64,000 bases of DNA from NCBI GenBank assembly GCA_934749845.1, contig CAKVHQ010000002.1, positions 53,097 to 117,096 of the forward strand. Direction: 5' to 3'. A program made the translations under genes and the position numbers. This DNA is from an uncultured Clostridia bacterium. GTDB lineage: Bacteria; Bacillota; Clostridia; Christensenellales; UBA1242. Of the stretch, positions 53,387-60,520 are shown in pieces. Each line of letters opens with the position of its first letter. Positions within the stretch are counted from its first letter, which is position 1. A model generated the notes under the pieces. It was not told the origin of the DNA, did not search any database, and saw only the letters and a list, made by a program, of their open reading frames with translations.

Positions 53387-55531
53387 TTATTTGGCATAAT
53401 ATGGAAGTTTGCTAAAAATTTTATTTAAAACAGGCATCGTTGCGTACAAAATTAGCAAACAAGAAGGCACAACGAAACTAAAACAGTAATTTCCTATTGT
53501 TTTCAAAGTCATACCAGATAGGTTGTTAAACAAAAATAACAAGCCAAATCCAACAACTGCCACGATTAAGTTAAGTAAAAAGCGTTTAGTTTCAAATTTA
53601 TATATAACACGTTTATATTTGCCATATGAATACGAAGCAATTTCGATAATCATAAATAGCCCAATAACAGATGCATTTGCAAGCATAAATAACTTTTGGT
53701 TATTTACTAAAATAAATTGTTGTTCTTTTACTAACGAAAATGTTAAAAGAAGGGCAATAGCAATTAGCGACAATATCATGCTTGAAGTAAAGTTTAGTTT
53801 GCCAATTCTTGTAAACTTACTTGTTTTAATTTCCGGAACATTTTTGCGAAGATACCTTATTTCGTAATCGCTAAAATTATATCCATGATTTTCGCATTTC
53901 TTGTCAAATGACAAGTTGTTAGTGCTATATTGTGCTTCTGTTTGACTTATGGTTGCTTTTTCGTTGAAACTTAAGTCATTCGAGTTCGTAGTATTTATTT
54001 TGTCGTAATAATTTTGTTCAAAGTTTTTATAATTACTGTTTTGTTCTTGGTTATAAGCCTTTGTGGAACTATATTTTGAAGAATCTAAACTCAAATTGAT
54101 ATTGTTCATATATTCGTGTGCTAATGATTGGTCGTTATTTTTTCTAACCACTTGTTCAACTGGTTCTGGTTCAGCAACTTGCTCTGTTTTAGCAATTAAG
54201 CTTTGCTTATCACTGTCATCATAAACATCGCCAAAAATGCTTTTAAAATTTATGTTGTTAAAGTTATCAACAAAATCTTTAGTAAAGCCCAAATCTTCGG
54301 TTAAATTGGTGTTTTTATCGTTAATTTGACGCATAGTTGAAGAAGTAACTTGTGACTGTTCAAATTCTTTATTTTCATACTTTTCAAAAGTTTGTGAATT
54401 TTGAGCGCTATCGGCTTGAATCTCTTGGCTATTACTATTTGCATTTACCAAACTGCTATCAAAAATTTCCACCTTATGCAAATTTTCATCAACTTTTGGT
54501 GCATTTAAGTTTCCAGAAAGTGCCTCACTCATTCTTCTTTCTTGCATCAAGCGTTCTTGCTCTGTTTGGTCAAAAAAGTTTTCTTCTTTTTTAGGCTCTT
54601 CATTTGTTTTAGATTGTTCTTCAAACGACTTTTGAAACTTTTCATATAGTTCATCAAAATTATCTTTTTTAACAGCAGTTTCTTGCATTGTGGAATTGTT
54701 AAAACTGCCCATAAAATCACTGGTTCTGTCTAAATCTTCAAACGAAACAGGAGTGGTGGACTTTTCTTCTTTGTTTTCATAAAAACTTGTTGAAGACTGG
54801 TTAATGAAATCGTCGAAATTTATTTTGCTATTCAATTTTTCTCCAACCGAAACTTCTTCTTGTTTTAAAGTTTTTTCTTCAACAATTTTTTCTTCTTTTT
54901 GTTCAACTATATTTTGTGGCTCAACCTTTTCTTCACGCTCTGGTTGCTTAATTTCTTCCACTTTTGGTTGAGTAGCAATTTCTTGTTGAGCCTCTTCATT
55001 TTTTTTATTGCTTAAATCTGCAAAAGAGAACAAATCAAACTGATTTTCATTAACTTTATGACCAAAAGTTTTATTTTCAGTTTGTGGAGCAGGCGAGTTG
55101 ATTGCTTGACTTAATTGTTCATTAGTTTTTTGAGCATCAAAAAGCGAAGATTTTGCATCTTGTAAATCTTCTTTAATGTTATCAATATTTTTCTCTAATT
55201 CGCTTTTTTGAAACATAGAGTCAACCAAGTCGTTTCGTTCATCTTCCCACGAAAAGTTGGTTTGTTCAATTTTTCTTCTTCCTTGCTCGGTTAAGCGGTA
55301 ATAATGGCGTCTACCACCAATATCACTATCACCCCAATAAGATTCAACTAATTTTTGCGACTCCAATCGTTTAAGTCCGCTATACAAACTTGGCTGTTTT
55401 AAAATATAGTTTCCATTTGTCTTTTGTTCAACTTCTTGACAAATTTCATAGCCATATTTATCGCCAGATTGAAGGGCTTTCATGATAATATTATAAACCG
55501 AACCTCTGCCTGAACCTATGCTTTGTTTCAT
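53387..55531 (-). CDS. PadR-family regulator fused to a long linker and four membrane helices
   Basis: 714 residues. Residues ~1-75 are a PadR winged helix (GRGSVYNIIMKALQSGDKYG; PSLYSGLKRLESQKLVESYWG; GGRRHYYRLTEQG). A coiled coil follows (~100-135), then ~430 residues of Glu/Gln/Asn/Ser-rich, probably disordered linker, and finally four membrane helices in the last ~125 residues. Ordinary PadR proteins have 100-180 residues. Start at 55531 because AAGGAG lies 7 nt upstream. The gene precedes the ABC exporter, a common PadR context, so it likely senses membrane or drug stress and controls this operon. It carries its own operator-like palindrome. Confidence 0.85.
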   Translation of the reverse strand: MKQSIGSGRGSVYNIIMKALQSGDKYGYEICQEVEQKTNGNYILKQPSLYSGLKRLESQKLVESYWGDSDIGGRRHYYRLTEQGRRKIEQTNFSWEDERNDLVDSMFQKSELEKNIDNIKEDLQDAKSSLFDAQKTNEQLSQAINSPAPQTENKTFGHKVNENQFDLFSFADLSNKKNEEAQQEIATQPKVEEIKQPEREEKVEPQNIVEQKEEKIVEEKTLKQEEVSVGEKLNSKINFDDFINQSSTSFYENKEEKSTTPVSFEDLDRTSDFMGSFNNSTMQETAVKKDNFDELYEKFQKSFEEQSKTNEEPKKEENFFDQTEQERLMQERRMSEALSGNLNAPKVDENLHKVEIFDSSLVNANSNSQEIQADSAQNSQTFEKYENKEFEQSQVTSSTMRQINDKNTNLTEDLGFTKDFVDNFNNINFKSIFGDVYDDSDKQSLIAKTEQVAEPEPVEQVVRKNNDQSLAHEYMNNINLSLDSSKYSSTKAYNQEQNSNYKNFEQNYYDKINTTNSNDLSFNEKATISQTEAQYSTNNLSFDKKCENHGYNFSDYEIRYLRKNVPEIKTSKFTRIGKLNFTSSMILSLIAIALLLTFSLVKEQQFILVNNQKLFMLANASVIGLFMIIEIASYSYGKYKRVIYKFETKRFLLNLIVAVVGFGLLFLFNNLSGMTLKTIGNYCFSFVVPSCLLILYATMPVLNKIFSKLPYYAK

Positions 55532-55554
55532 CTTTTGTCTCCTTAATTTAACAA

Positions 55555-55584
55555 ATTTTAACATATTGTTTTACAATATGTCAA
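55555..55584 (-). promoter_or_regulatory. Promoter and PadR operator
   Basis: Minus strand: TTGACA (55579-55584), 18-nt spacer, TAAAAT (55555-55560). The spacer is filled by a near-perfect inverted repeat ACATATTGT-TTT-ACAATATGT (55561-55581), the place and form of a PadR autorepression site. Confidence 0.65.
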
Positions 55585-55586
55585 AC

Positions 55587-55633
55587 AATACTATGCAAAA
55601 TACTATGCAAACTCTAAAAGTGCCGAAAAATCG
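55587..55633. repeat. Dispersed repeat, copy E
   Basis: Two tandem ends TACTATGCAAA (ending 55599 and 55611), then TGCCGAAAAATCG (55621-55633), which is the reverse complement of the copy A centre. Lies between padR and the metallopeptidase gene. Confidence 0.6.
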
Positions 55634-55663
55634 TTGCTTTTTTTACTTTTGTGTTTTAAACTT

Positions 55664-56338
55664 ATGAATATGATAACACCAAAACTAATAAAGCGAAGTG
55701 ACAGAAACAGTCTTGCATTAACGATAGATGATTATGGCGATTTGATTGTTAAAGCGCCAAGAAATATGACCTTGGACGAAATTTTTTCGTTCATTAACAA
55801 AAAACAAAAATGGATAGAAGAAAAGCAAACAAAAACTAAATCAATTTTGCAAAAAAACTACGAAGTAGTGAACTATGAAAAGATTTTTTATCTAGGAAAA
55901 TTATTTAAAATTTATCAAACAAAGGGGATAGATGAGCCATATTTAACCAATGATGGACTAATTATAAAGTCAACAAACTCTTTGAATAGCCGAAAAGCAA
56001 TGCTTAAATCGTTTTTAATTAAGCGTTGTGACGACATTTTATTCCCAAGAATAATCAATCAAACAAAGCGTTTAAATGCCGAATTTTCGGCGATTAAGGT
56101 TGTTTCAAGCAAAACAAAATGGGGTATGTGTGACAGCAAACGAAATTTGTATTTTAATTACAAGCTTTTAATGCTTTCGCCAGAACTAATTGATTATATT
56201 ATCATTCACGAAATTTGTCATTTAAGCCAGTTAAACCACAGTTATAAATTTTGGAAATTGGTAGGAAAATACATGCCTAATTATAAGCAATGCCAAAAAC
56301 TACTAAAAGACTGCAACTTTTTAATAAAGTTATTTTAG
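55664..56338 (+). CDS. YgjP-like (DUF45) zinc metallopeptidase
   Basis: 224 residues. Family layout with the zinc motif HEICH (~188-192) and the third ligand in LNHSYKFWKLV; upstream KTKWGMCDSKRNLYFNYKLLMLSPELIDYIIIHE is typical of DUF45 (YgjP/WSS1-like) enzymes. The role is unclear; some members sit with restriction systems, but none is nearby. ATG at 55664 or 55670; no clear SD. Confidence 0.88.
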   Translation: MNMITPKLIKRSDRNSLALTIDDYGDLIVKAPRNMTLDEIFSFINKKQKWIEEKQTKTKSILQKNYEVVNYEKIFYLGKLFKIYQTKGIDEPYLTNDGLIIKSTNSLNSRKAMLKSFLIKRCDDILFPRIINQTKRLNAEFSAIKVVSSKTKWGMCDSKRNLYFNYKLLMLSPELIDYIIIHEICHLSQLNHSYKFWKLVGKYMPNYKQCQKLLKDCNFLIKLF

Positions 56339-56647
56339 ACGAGTAATACGAGTAATAAATGATTTGGTGTATAAGAGATAATAATTGAAACAATTCATAA
56401 ACCAAATACGCTAAACATTACAATTTATATTGAAAAAGAATTTCTTAAGCATAGCATTAGCTATGTTTTTTTGGAGTAGGTGAATAAAAAATTGTTTTTA
56501 TTTATATTTATAACTATTCGCAAAATACAGATTTTGCGAATTTTATCCCTATGAAATAGCCCGAAAAGTCGGGAGTTTATATTTTTTACTATTTTTTAAA
56601 TTTTTTCAAGTTTTCAAAATTCTTAAAAAAATCGTAACTTAATTTCG
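56339..56647. other. Gap between convergent genes
   Basis: 309 nt without a gene. It holds the two terminators listed separately and a short CCCGAAAAGTCGGG hairpin near 56560-56573; nothing else is seen. Confidence 0.5.
56447..56472 (+). terminator. Terminator downstream of the YgjP-like gene
   Basis: CATAGC / GCTATG stem, 4-nt loop ATTA, then seven Ts. About 110 nt after the stop codon. Confidence 0.7.
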
Positions 56648-56657
56648 TTACGATTTT
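56628..56657. terminator. Bidirectional terminator at the end of the NTase-like gene
   Basis: AAAATCGTAAC / GTTACGATTTT stem with an 8-nt loop; Ts on both strands. The stop codon of the minus-strand gene is in the stem. Confidence 0.8.
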
Positions 56658-57577
56658 TTATCAATTACTTCTTCAAAGTTTTCAAAAGCATATCTAATTT
56701 TGTTAACAAATTGCTTTGCTAATTTTATTGAGTAAAGCGATTTGTTGTTAAACATTAAATCAGTTTCGTCAGCAAGCATAAAATTATTAGGTTTTTTGTT
56801 AAGCATGTAAGTTATAATATTTTGTATCATAGCATAATTGTTGTTTTCCAAAAACAAATTGTTTGGAATGTTGTATAAATAATTTTCAACAAAACCATTT
56901 TTGCCGATATATAATTCAGTTTCTTCGGCAAGCAATAATTCAAGTTCTAGTGCTTTGAATAGTTTTACAACTTTTCCAAAATTTTGCTTTGTTTGTTCAT
57001 TTTTTTTGTCTATATTATCTAAATATTGGGTTGGATTTACATTAACCCAAGTGTTCACACGTCGACATAAAAAATTCTCATTCCCAAAGTCATAGCAAAT
57101 TGTGATTTTTGCAACGACATTTTGAGCAAACCTAATCATAATTTGGTTGCGTTTTGTGTAAATTTTCGCAATCGAAGGCATTTGCGCTCTTAAGTAAGCG
57201 TCAAACCTTTCAGCCACTTGTTCTGCTTGCATAATGCCTTTATTTGTTGCAACGCCCATAATTTGTTGATAAGTGCTAACTTTAACTTTACCTTTTTTTG
57301 TGACTTTTTGAGATGTCACTGCTAAATTTATATTTTCTCGGTCTGTTTTATAAATTATATAAAATTCTATTAGTGAATTTTCATAGCCAGTGTTTGAAAT
57401 ATAATCGCCAAAAGGAAAAACCGTCAATATGCCAGTTAATAAGTCGTTAAAAGCCGTATCTTTAATTTCTTCCAACTTTGCGTATAAGTCTTCATATAAA
57501 GTGTATATTTTAGTATTTTCTCGTTTTTCTTTGTCTTCAATCGCTTTTAAAACAATGCTTAAATTTTCCTTTTCCAT
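56648..57577 (-). CDS. Degenerate nucleotidyltransferase-fold (CD-NTase-like) protein under a LexA-like box
   Basis: 309 residues. The overall plan resembles CD-NTase/OAS-type nucleotidyltransferases: a helix leading to VFPFGDYISNTGYENS, then strands, and a helical second domain with NPTQYLDNIDKKNEQTKQNF, VKLFKALE and FVENYLYNIPNNLF, which match the NP..., rrlvrllK and hEcLvYNvP blocks of that family. However, the catalytic GS...DxD is not intact: the place of DxD reads EFY, and the third acid falls in ICYDF. So it is probably non-catalytic or has a changed active site. SD GGAAGG. The promoter contains a LexA-like palindrome. No effector gene is adjacent. Confidence 0.5.
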   Translation of the reverse strand: MEKENLSIVLKAIEDKEKRENTKIYTLYEDLYAKLEEIKDTAFNDLLTGILTVFPFGDYISNTGYENSLIEFYIIYKTDRENINLAVTSQKVTKKGKVKVSTYQQIMGVATNKGIMQAEQVAERFDAYLRAQMPSIAKIYTKRNQIMIRFAQNVVAKITICYDFGNENFLCRRVNTWVNVNPTQYLDNIDKKNEQTKQNFGKVVKLFKALELELLLAEETELYIGKNGFVENYLYNIPNNLFLENNNYAMIQNIITYMLNKKPNNFMLADETDLMFNNKSLYSIKLAKQFVNKIRYAFENFEEVIDKKS

Positions 57578-57594
57578 TCATACCTTCCATTTTT

Positions 57595-57623
57595 ATTATA
57601 AACAAATGTTTATATAAAATCAA
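57595..57623 (-). promoter_or_regulatory. Promoter with LexA-like box of the NTase-like gene
   Basis: Minus strand: TTGATT (57618-57623), 17-nt spacer, TATAAT (57595-57600). The box TATAAACA-AA-TGTTTATA (57597-57614) fills the spacer and touches the -10; it shares AAACAAATGTTT with the recA box and all but its first A (lexA: GAACAAATGTTT) with the lexA box. Confidence 0.65.
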
Positions 57624-57701
57624 TTTATTTATACAATATTTTTTGTCGCAAGTATTCGCAAAATACTTTTTTAAATTAAACACATGTGCTATAATTTAAG
57701 T

Positions 57702-58742
57702 ATGGAAAAACTTAATTATTTTCAACAACGAAACATAAAAAACGAGCAACAACTGCAAAAAATTTTGAAAGATTTACCCATGTTTTGCGAAGACTTTTTT
57801 ATTGGAATTGAAAGCCGTACAACGCCACTTACAAGGCTTGGTTACGCACAAGATTTAAAAAGATTTTTTATCTTTTTAACCACACAAACTTATGCTTTTT
57901 CAAACAAGTCGCCCAGCGAACTAACGCTTGCCGATTTAAACAGAGTTACGGATTCTCATATTGAAAAATATTTGGTTTACTTAAATTCTTACGAAAATCA
58001 AAACAAAGTGTTTATTAACACAAGAAAAACAAAAGCAAGAAAGTTTTCTAGCGTTAAAACCATGTTAAGATTTTTCTATCGCAAAGGCAAAATCGACCAA
58101 AATATCGGCGATAAATTGGATAGTCCAAAGTTAAAAGACAAGGAAATTATCAAACTTGAACCCGAAGAAGTTGTAAAACTTTTAAATGCCGTTGAAACGG
58201 GCGAAGACCTTTCCCCTGCCGAAAAGAAATTTCATGACATTACAAAATGCCGTGACATTGCAATAATGACGCTTTTTTTGGGCACTGGAATTCGTATAAG
58301 CGAGTTGGTTGGACTAGATGTTAGCGACATAGATTTTAACCAAAATGCGTTCACTATAACCCGAAAAGGCGGAGCAAGAGTTATTCTCTATTTTAGCGAT
58401 GAAGTTAAAACTGCTTTATTGCAATATCTTGATGAACGAAACGCGAAAGCAAGCGAAGACGAACCTGCTTTTTTCCTTTCCCTTCAAAATAAACGAATTA
58501 CCACAAGGGCTGTGGAGAAACTAGTAAAAAAATATTGCAGTTCGGTTATCCCACTAAAAAAGATTACTCCGCACAAACTTAGGTCAACCTACGGCACAAA
58601 TTTATACAGAGAAACTGGAGACATTTATATCGTTGCAAGCGTTCTTGGTCATAAAGATGTTAACACTACCAAAAAGTATTATGCTCAAATTTCTGACGAC
58701 ATGAGACGAAGTGCTTCAACGAAAGTAAAATTAAGAGATTAA
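57702..58742 (+). CDS. Tyrosine recombinase (XerC/D-like)
   Basis: 346 residues. N-terminal SAM-like core-binding domain (~20-125) and catalytic domain with all active residues visible: Arg in GTGIRISELVGLD, Lys in TRKGG, HKLRSTYG (His and Arg), LGHKDVNTT and the Tyr in KKYYAQ. Could be the chromosome dimer resolvase or a related recombinase; its place just before lexA rather than beside codV/hslV leaves this open. The ATG at 57702 follows TATAAT (57690-57695) by 6 nt with no SD, hinting at a leaderless message; the alternative ATG at 57684 lies in the promoter. Confidence 0.88.
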   Translation: MEKLNYFQQRNIKNEQQLQKILKDLPMFCEDFFIGIESRTTPLTRLGYAQDLKRFFIFLTTQTYAFSNKSPSELTLADLNRVTDSHIEKYLVYLNSYENQNKVFINTRKTKARKFSSVKTMLRFFYRKGKIDQNIGDKLDSPKLKDKEIIKLEPEEVVKLLNAVETGEDLSPAEKKFHDITKCRDIAIMTLFLGTGIRISELVGLDVSDIDFNQNAFTITRKGGARVILYFSDEVKTALLQYLDERNAKASEDEPAFFLSLQNKRITTRAVEKLVKKYCSSVIPLKKITPHKLRSTYGTNLYRETGDIYIVASVLGHKDVNTTKKYYAQISDDMRRSASTKVKLRD

Positions 58743-58752
58743 AAATTTTTTA

Positions 58753-58765
58753 GAACAAATGTTTG
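58753..58765 (+). promoter_or_regulatory. LexA-like box of lexA
   Basis: GAACAAATGTTTG overlaps the -35 TTGACA of lexA, the usual autorepression layout; it shares its core with boxes at recA and 57600. Confidence 0.7.
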
Positions 58766-58791
58766 ACAAACTAATTTTTATGTGTTATAAA
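58763..58791 (+). promoter_or_regulatory. SigA promoter of lexA
   Basis: TTGACA (58763-58768), 17-nt spacer, TATAAA (58786-58791). Confidence 0.75.
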
Positions 58792-58823
58792 TATATCGAG
58801 AAAAAATTAAAGGAACTTGATAA

Positions 58824-59435
58824 ATGAAAAAAATTGAACAAAATTTAGAGAAATTAGTTGATTATATTTGTGATTGCAGTTCTAACATGAACTATCTTCC
58901 AAGTGTTCGAGAAATGGCAGACCATTTGGGCATTAAAAGCACATCAACCATAAGTTATTATCTTGATATTTTAGACAAACGAGGCGTTATAAAAAAGAGT
59001 TCTAACTCCAAAGCAAGAGCATTTGAAATTATCGACAACAAAAAAGAAGAAGAAATTCCTATGGTAAAAGTTCCACTCGTTGGTAGAGTAACTTGCGGAA
59101 CGCCAATTTTGGCTGTTGAAAATTACGAAAGCATCTACTCTTTCCCACAAAACTTATTTAATAGCCAAGATTTATTTATGCTTCAAGCCGAAGGAAACAG
59201 CATGATAAACGCCGGAATACATAACGGCGACTATATTGTTGTTCACAAACAATCTTCGGCTGAAAATGGCGAAATTGTTGTTGCTATGGTAGACTATCAC
59301 GCAACAGTAAAAAGATTTTATCGTGAAACAGGCCGTTTTAGACTTCAACCAGAAAATGACACAATGAGTCCTATCTACACTTCCAATGTGATAATTCTAG
59401 GTAAAGTTGTTGGACTAATTAGAAAAATGAGATAA
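58824..59435 (+). CDS. lexA: LexA, SOS repressor
   Basis: 203 residues. Winged-helix DNA-binding domain (~1-70; PSVREMADHLGIKSTSTISYYLDIL), then the S24 self-cleavage domain: cleavage site in LVGRVTCGTPILA (Cys91-Gly92 instead of the common Ala-Gly), Ser126 in EGNSMINAG and Lys163 in TVKRFYR. SD AAAGGAA. Its own promoter overlaps a LexA-like box. Confidence 0.95.
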   Translation: MKKIEQNLEKLVDYICDCSSNMNYLPSVREMADHLGIKSTSTISYYLDILDKRGVIKKSSNSKARAFEIIDNKKEEEIPMVKVPLVGRVTCGTPILAVENYESIYSFPQNLFNSQDLFMLQAEGNSMINAGIHNGDYIVVHKQSSAENGEIVVAMVDYHATVKRFYRETGRFRLQPENDTMSPIYTSNVIILGKVVGLIRKMR

Positions 59436-59443
59436 AACTAATT

Positions 59444-59476
59444 AAAAAAAGGAAGAATTCAATCTCTTCCTTTTTC
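59444..59476. terminator. Bidirectional terminator of lexA and the DUF6273-like gene
   Basis: AAAAAGGAAGA / TCTTCCTTTTT-type stem with an 8-nt loop; A run before and T run after. Confidence 0.75.
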
Positions 59477-59478
59477 AT

Positions 59479-60279
59479 TTACTTCACTTTTTTATTTCTT
59501 CTGCTCAACAAAGCAGTTGCGACTGCTAGAACCAATATTGTTGGAGCAATAAATAAGCCCAAATCATTAACTATTCCTGTTGAAGAAACCGTCTTTTTTG
59601 GTGCTGAAATGTACATCGCTGGAACAACAGTAGTTAATTTCCAAGAATAACCAGTCGAACCAAGAGAAGTTCCATCTTCGTCATCGTCTGCAATATCAAC
59701 AATATAAACATACCTACCGTTACTTAAACTATTATTTGGCGTACGAATCCACCATGTAGAAGATTTACTTTCAAATTTTTTTTCTTTATTTAAATCATCA
59801 GTTAATGGAATAAATGCTTTTTCCCCTGTTTCTTCATCGCCAAACACATCTAATTTACTTAACAAGAAAACATGGTCTGTTCCACTACTATTAACAATGT
59901 TGCTTGTTGTTTTTGAAGATGCATCTGGTGTATTAACTGCAAGTATTGTTTCAGTTGTGTCAGTGCTAATCGCATCATAAAATGTTCCATTAAGCCATGT
60001 TCTTACATCACTTGTTACATAAGTATTCGAACTACCAAAAGCCATTTTTTGAACTGCCACATCACACAATACAAGGGCGTGACCATTCCCATCGTTATCC
60101 AAAACAGTCCAAGTTAGTTTGTTGCCATTGTATGTACCATATGAAATTTTGTCACCCACTTCATAACTACTTGCGGCATAAACTTTGTTTGCTTGAAACA
60201 AGGAAAACGCAAAAGTCCAAATTGTTAACACAGCCAAAAATACTGCTACTATTTTTGTACTAAATTTTGTTTTTACCAT
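59479..60279 (-). CDS. Secreted, membrane-anchored DUF6273-like protein
   Basis: 266 residues. Signal peptide (~1-35, VYAAS cleavage region), a DUF6273-like domain (~40-220) with YGTYNGNKLTWTVLDNDGN, VRTWLNGTFYDAI, VFLLSKLDVF and WWIRTPNN, then a C-terminal helix (~242-258) and basic tail, so it is held at the cell surface. This family is common on gut Clostridia, with no known biochemical role. SD AGGAG is 11 nt before the ATG. Its leader holds tandem repeats and a terminator hairpin, see 60311-60400, implying attenuation control. Confidence 0.82.
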   Translation of the reverse strand: MVKTKFSTKIVAVFLAVLTIWTFAFSLFQANKVYAASSYEVGDKISYGTYNGNKLTWTVLDNDGNGHALVLCDVAVQKMAFGSSNTYVTSDVRTWLNGTFYDAISTDTTETILAVNTPDASSKTTSNIVNSSGTDHVFLLSKLDVFGDEETGEKAFIPLTDDLNKEKKFESKSSTWWIRTPNNSLSNGRYVYIVDIADDDEDGTSLGSTGYSWKLTTVVPAMYISAPKKTVSSTGIVNDLGLFIAPTILVLAVATALLSRRNKKVK

Positions 60280-60310
60280 TTTGTTTTTTCTCCTTTTTTA
60301 TTTTTTTAAC

Positions 60311-60341
60311 AAAAAAACAGCCAACCTTTTGGTTGACTGTT
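60311..60341 (-). terminator. Terminator hairpin in the leader of the DUF6273-like gene
   Basis: Minus strand: AACAGTCAACC / GGTTGGCTGTT stem (one mismatch), loop AAA plus A, then seven Ts, ending about 17 nt before the SD. Transcription reaching the gene must pass through it, since no room for a promoter remains after it. Confidence 0.7.
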
Positions 60342-60369
60342 TAAAATGCTTTTCACCTTAACTCACTTA

Positions 60370-60400
60370 CTGGTCAACCATGTCGCTGGTCAACCATGTC
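60370..60400 (-). repeat. Tandem 15-nt repeat in the same leader
   Basis: CTGGTCAACCATGTC at 60370-60384 and again at 60386-60400 (plus strand). On the transcript each unit contains GGTTGAC, which can pair with GTCAACC in the 5' arm of the terminator, so the repeats are candidate antiterminator arms. Confidence 0.65.
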
Positions 60401-60520
60401 CTAACTTTTTCGTTAGTTTATTCGCTATCTTTTCTCTTTAAGAGTTTCCCATTTTCGCTGTTTTATTGTCAAACGTTTTTGCACTGTTTTGCAAAATATT
60501 TTATTTTATTTTTTTATTGA

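Noticed and set aside
52394..55531. Bacitracin-type BceRS/BceAB resistance locus
   Set aside because: There is no histidine kinase or response regulator and the permease is of ABC-2 type, not the ten-helix BceB type.
60400..60475. Cyclic-di-GMP or SAM riboswitch upstream of the DUF6273-like gene
   Set aside because: None of the conserved core motifs of these classes could be matched; only the repeats and terminator support regulation.
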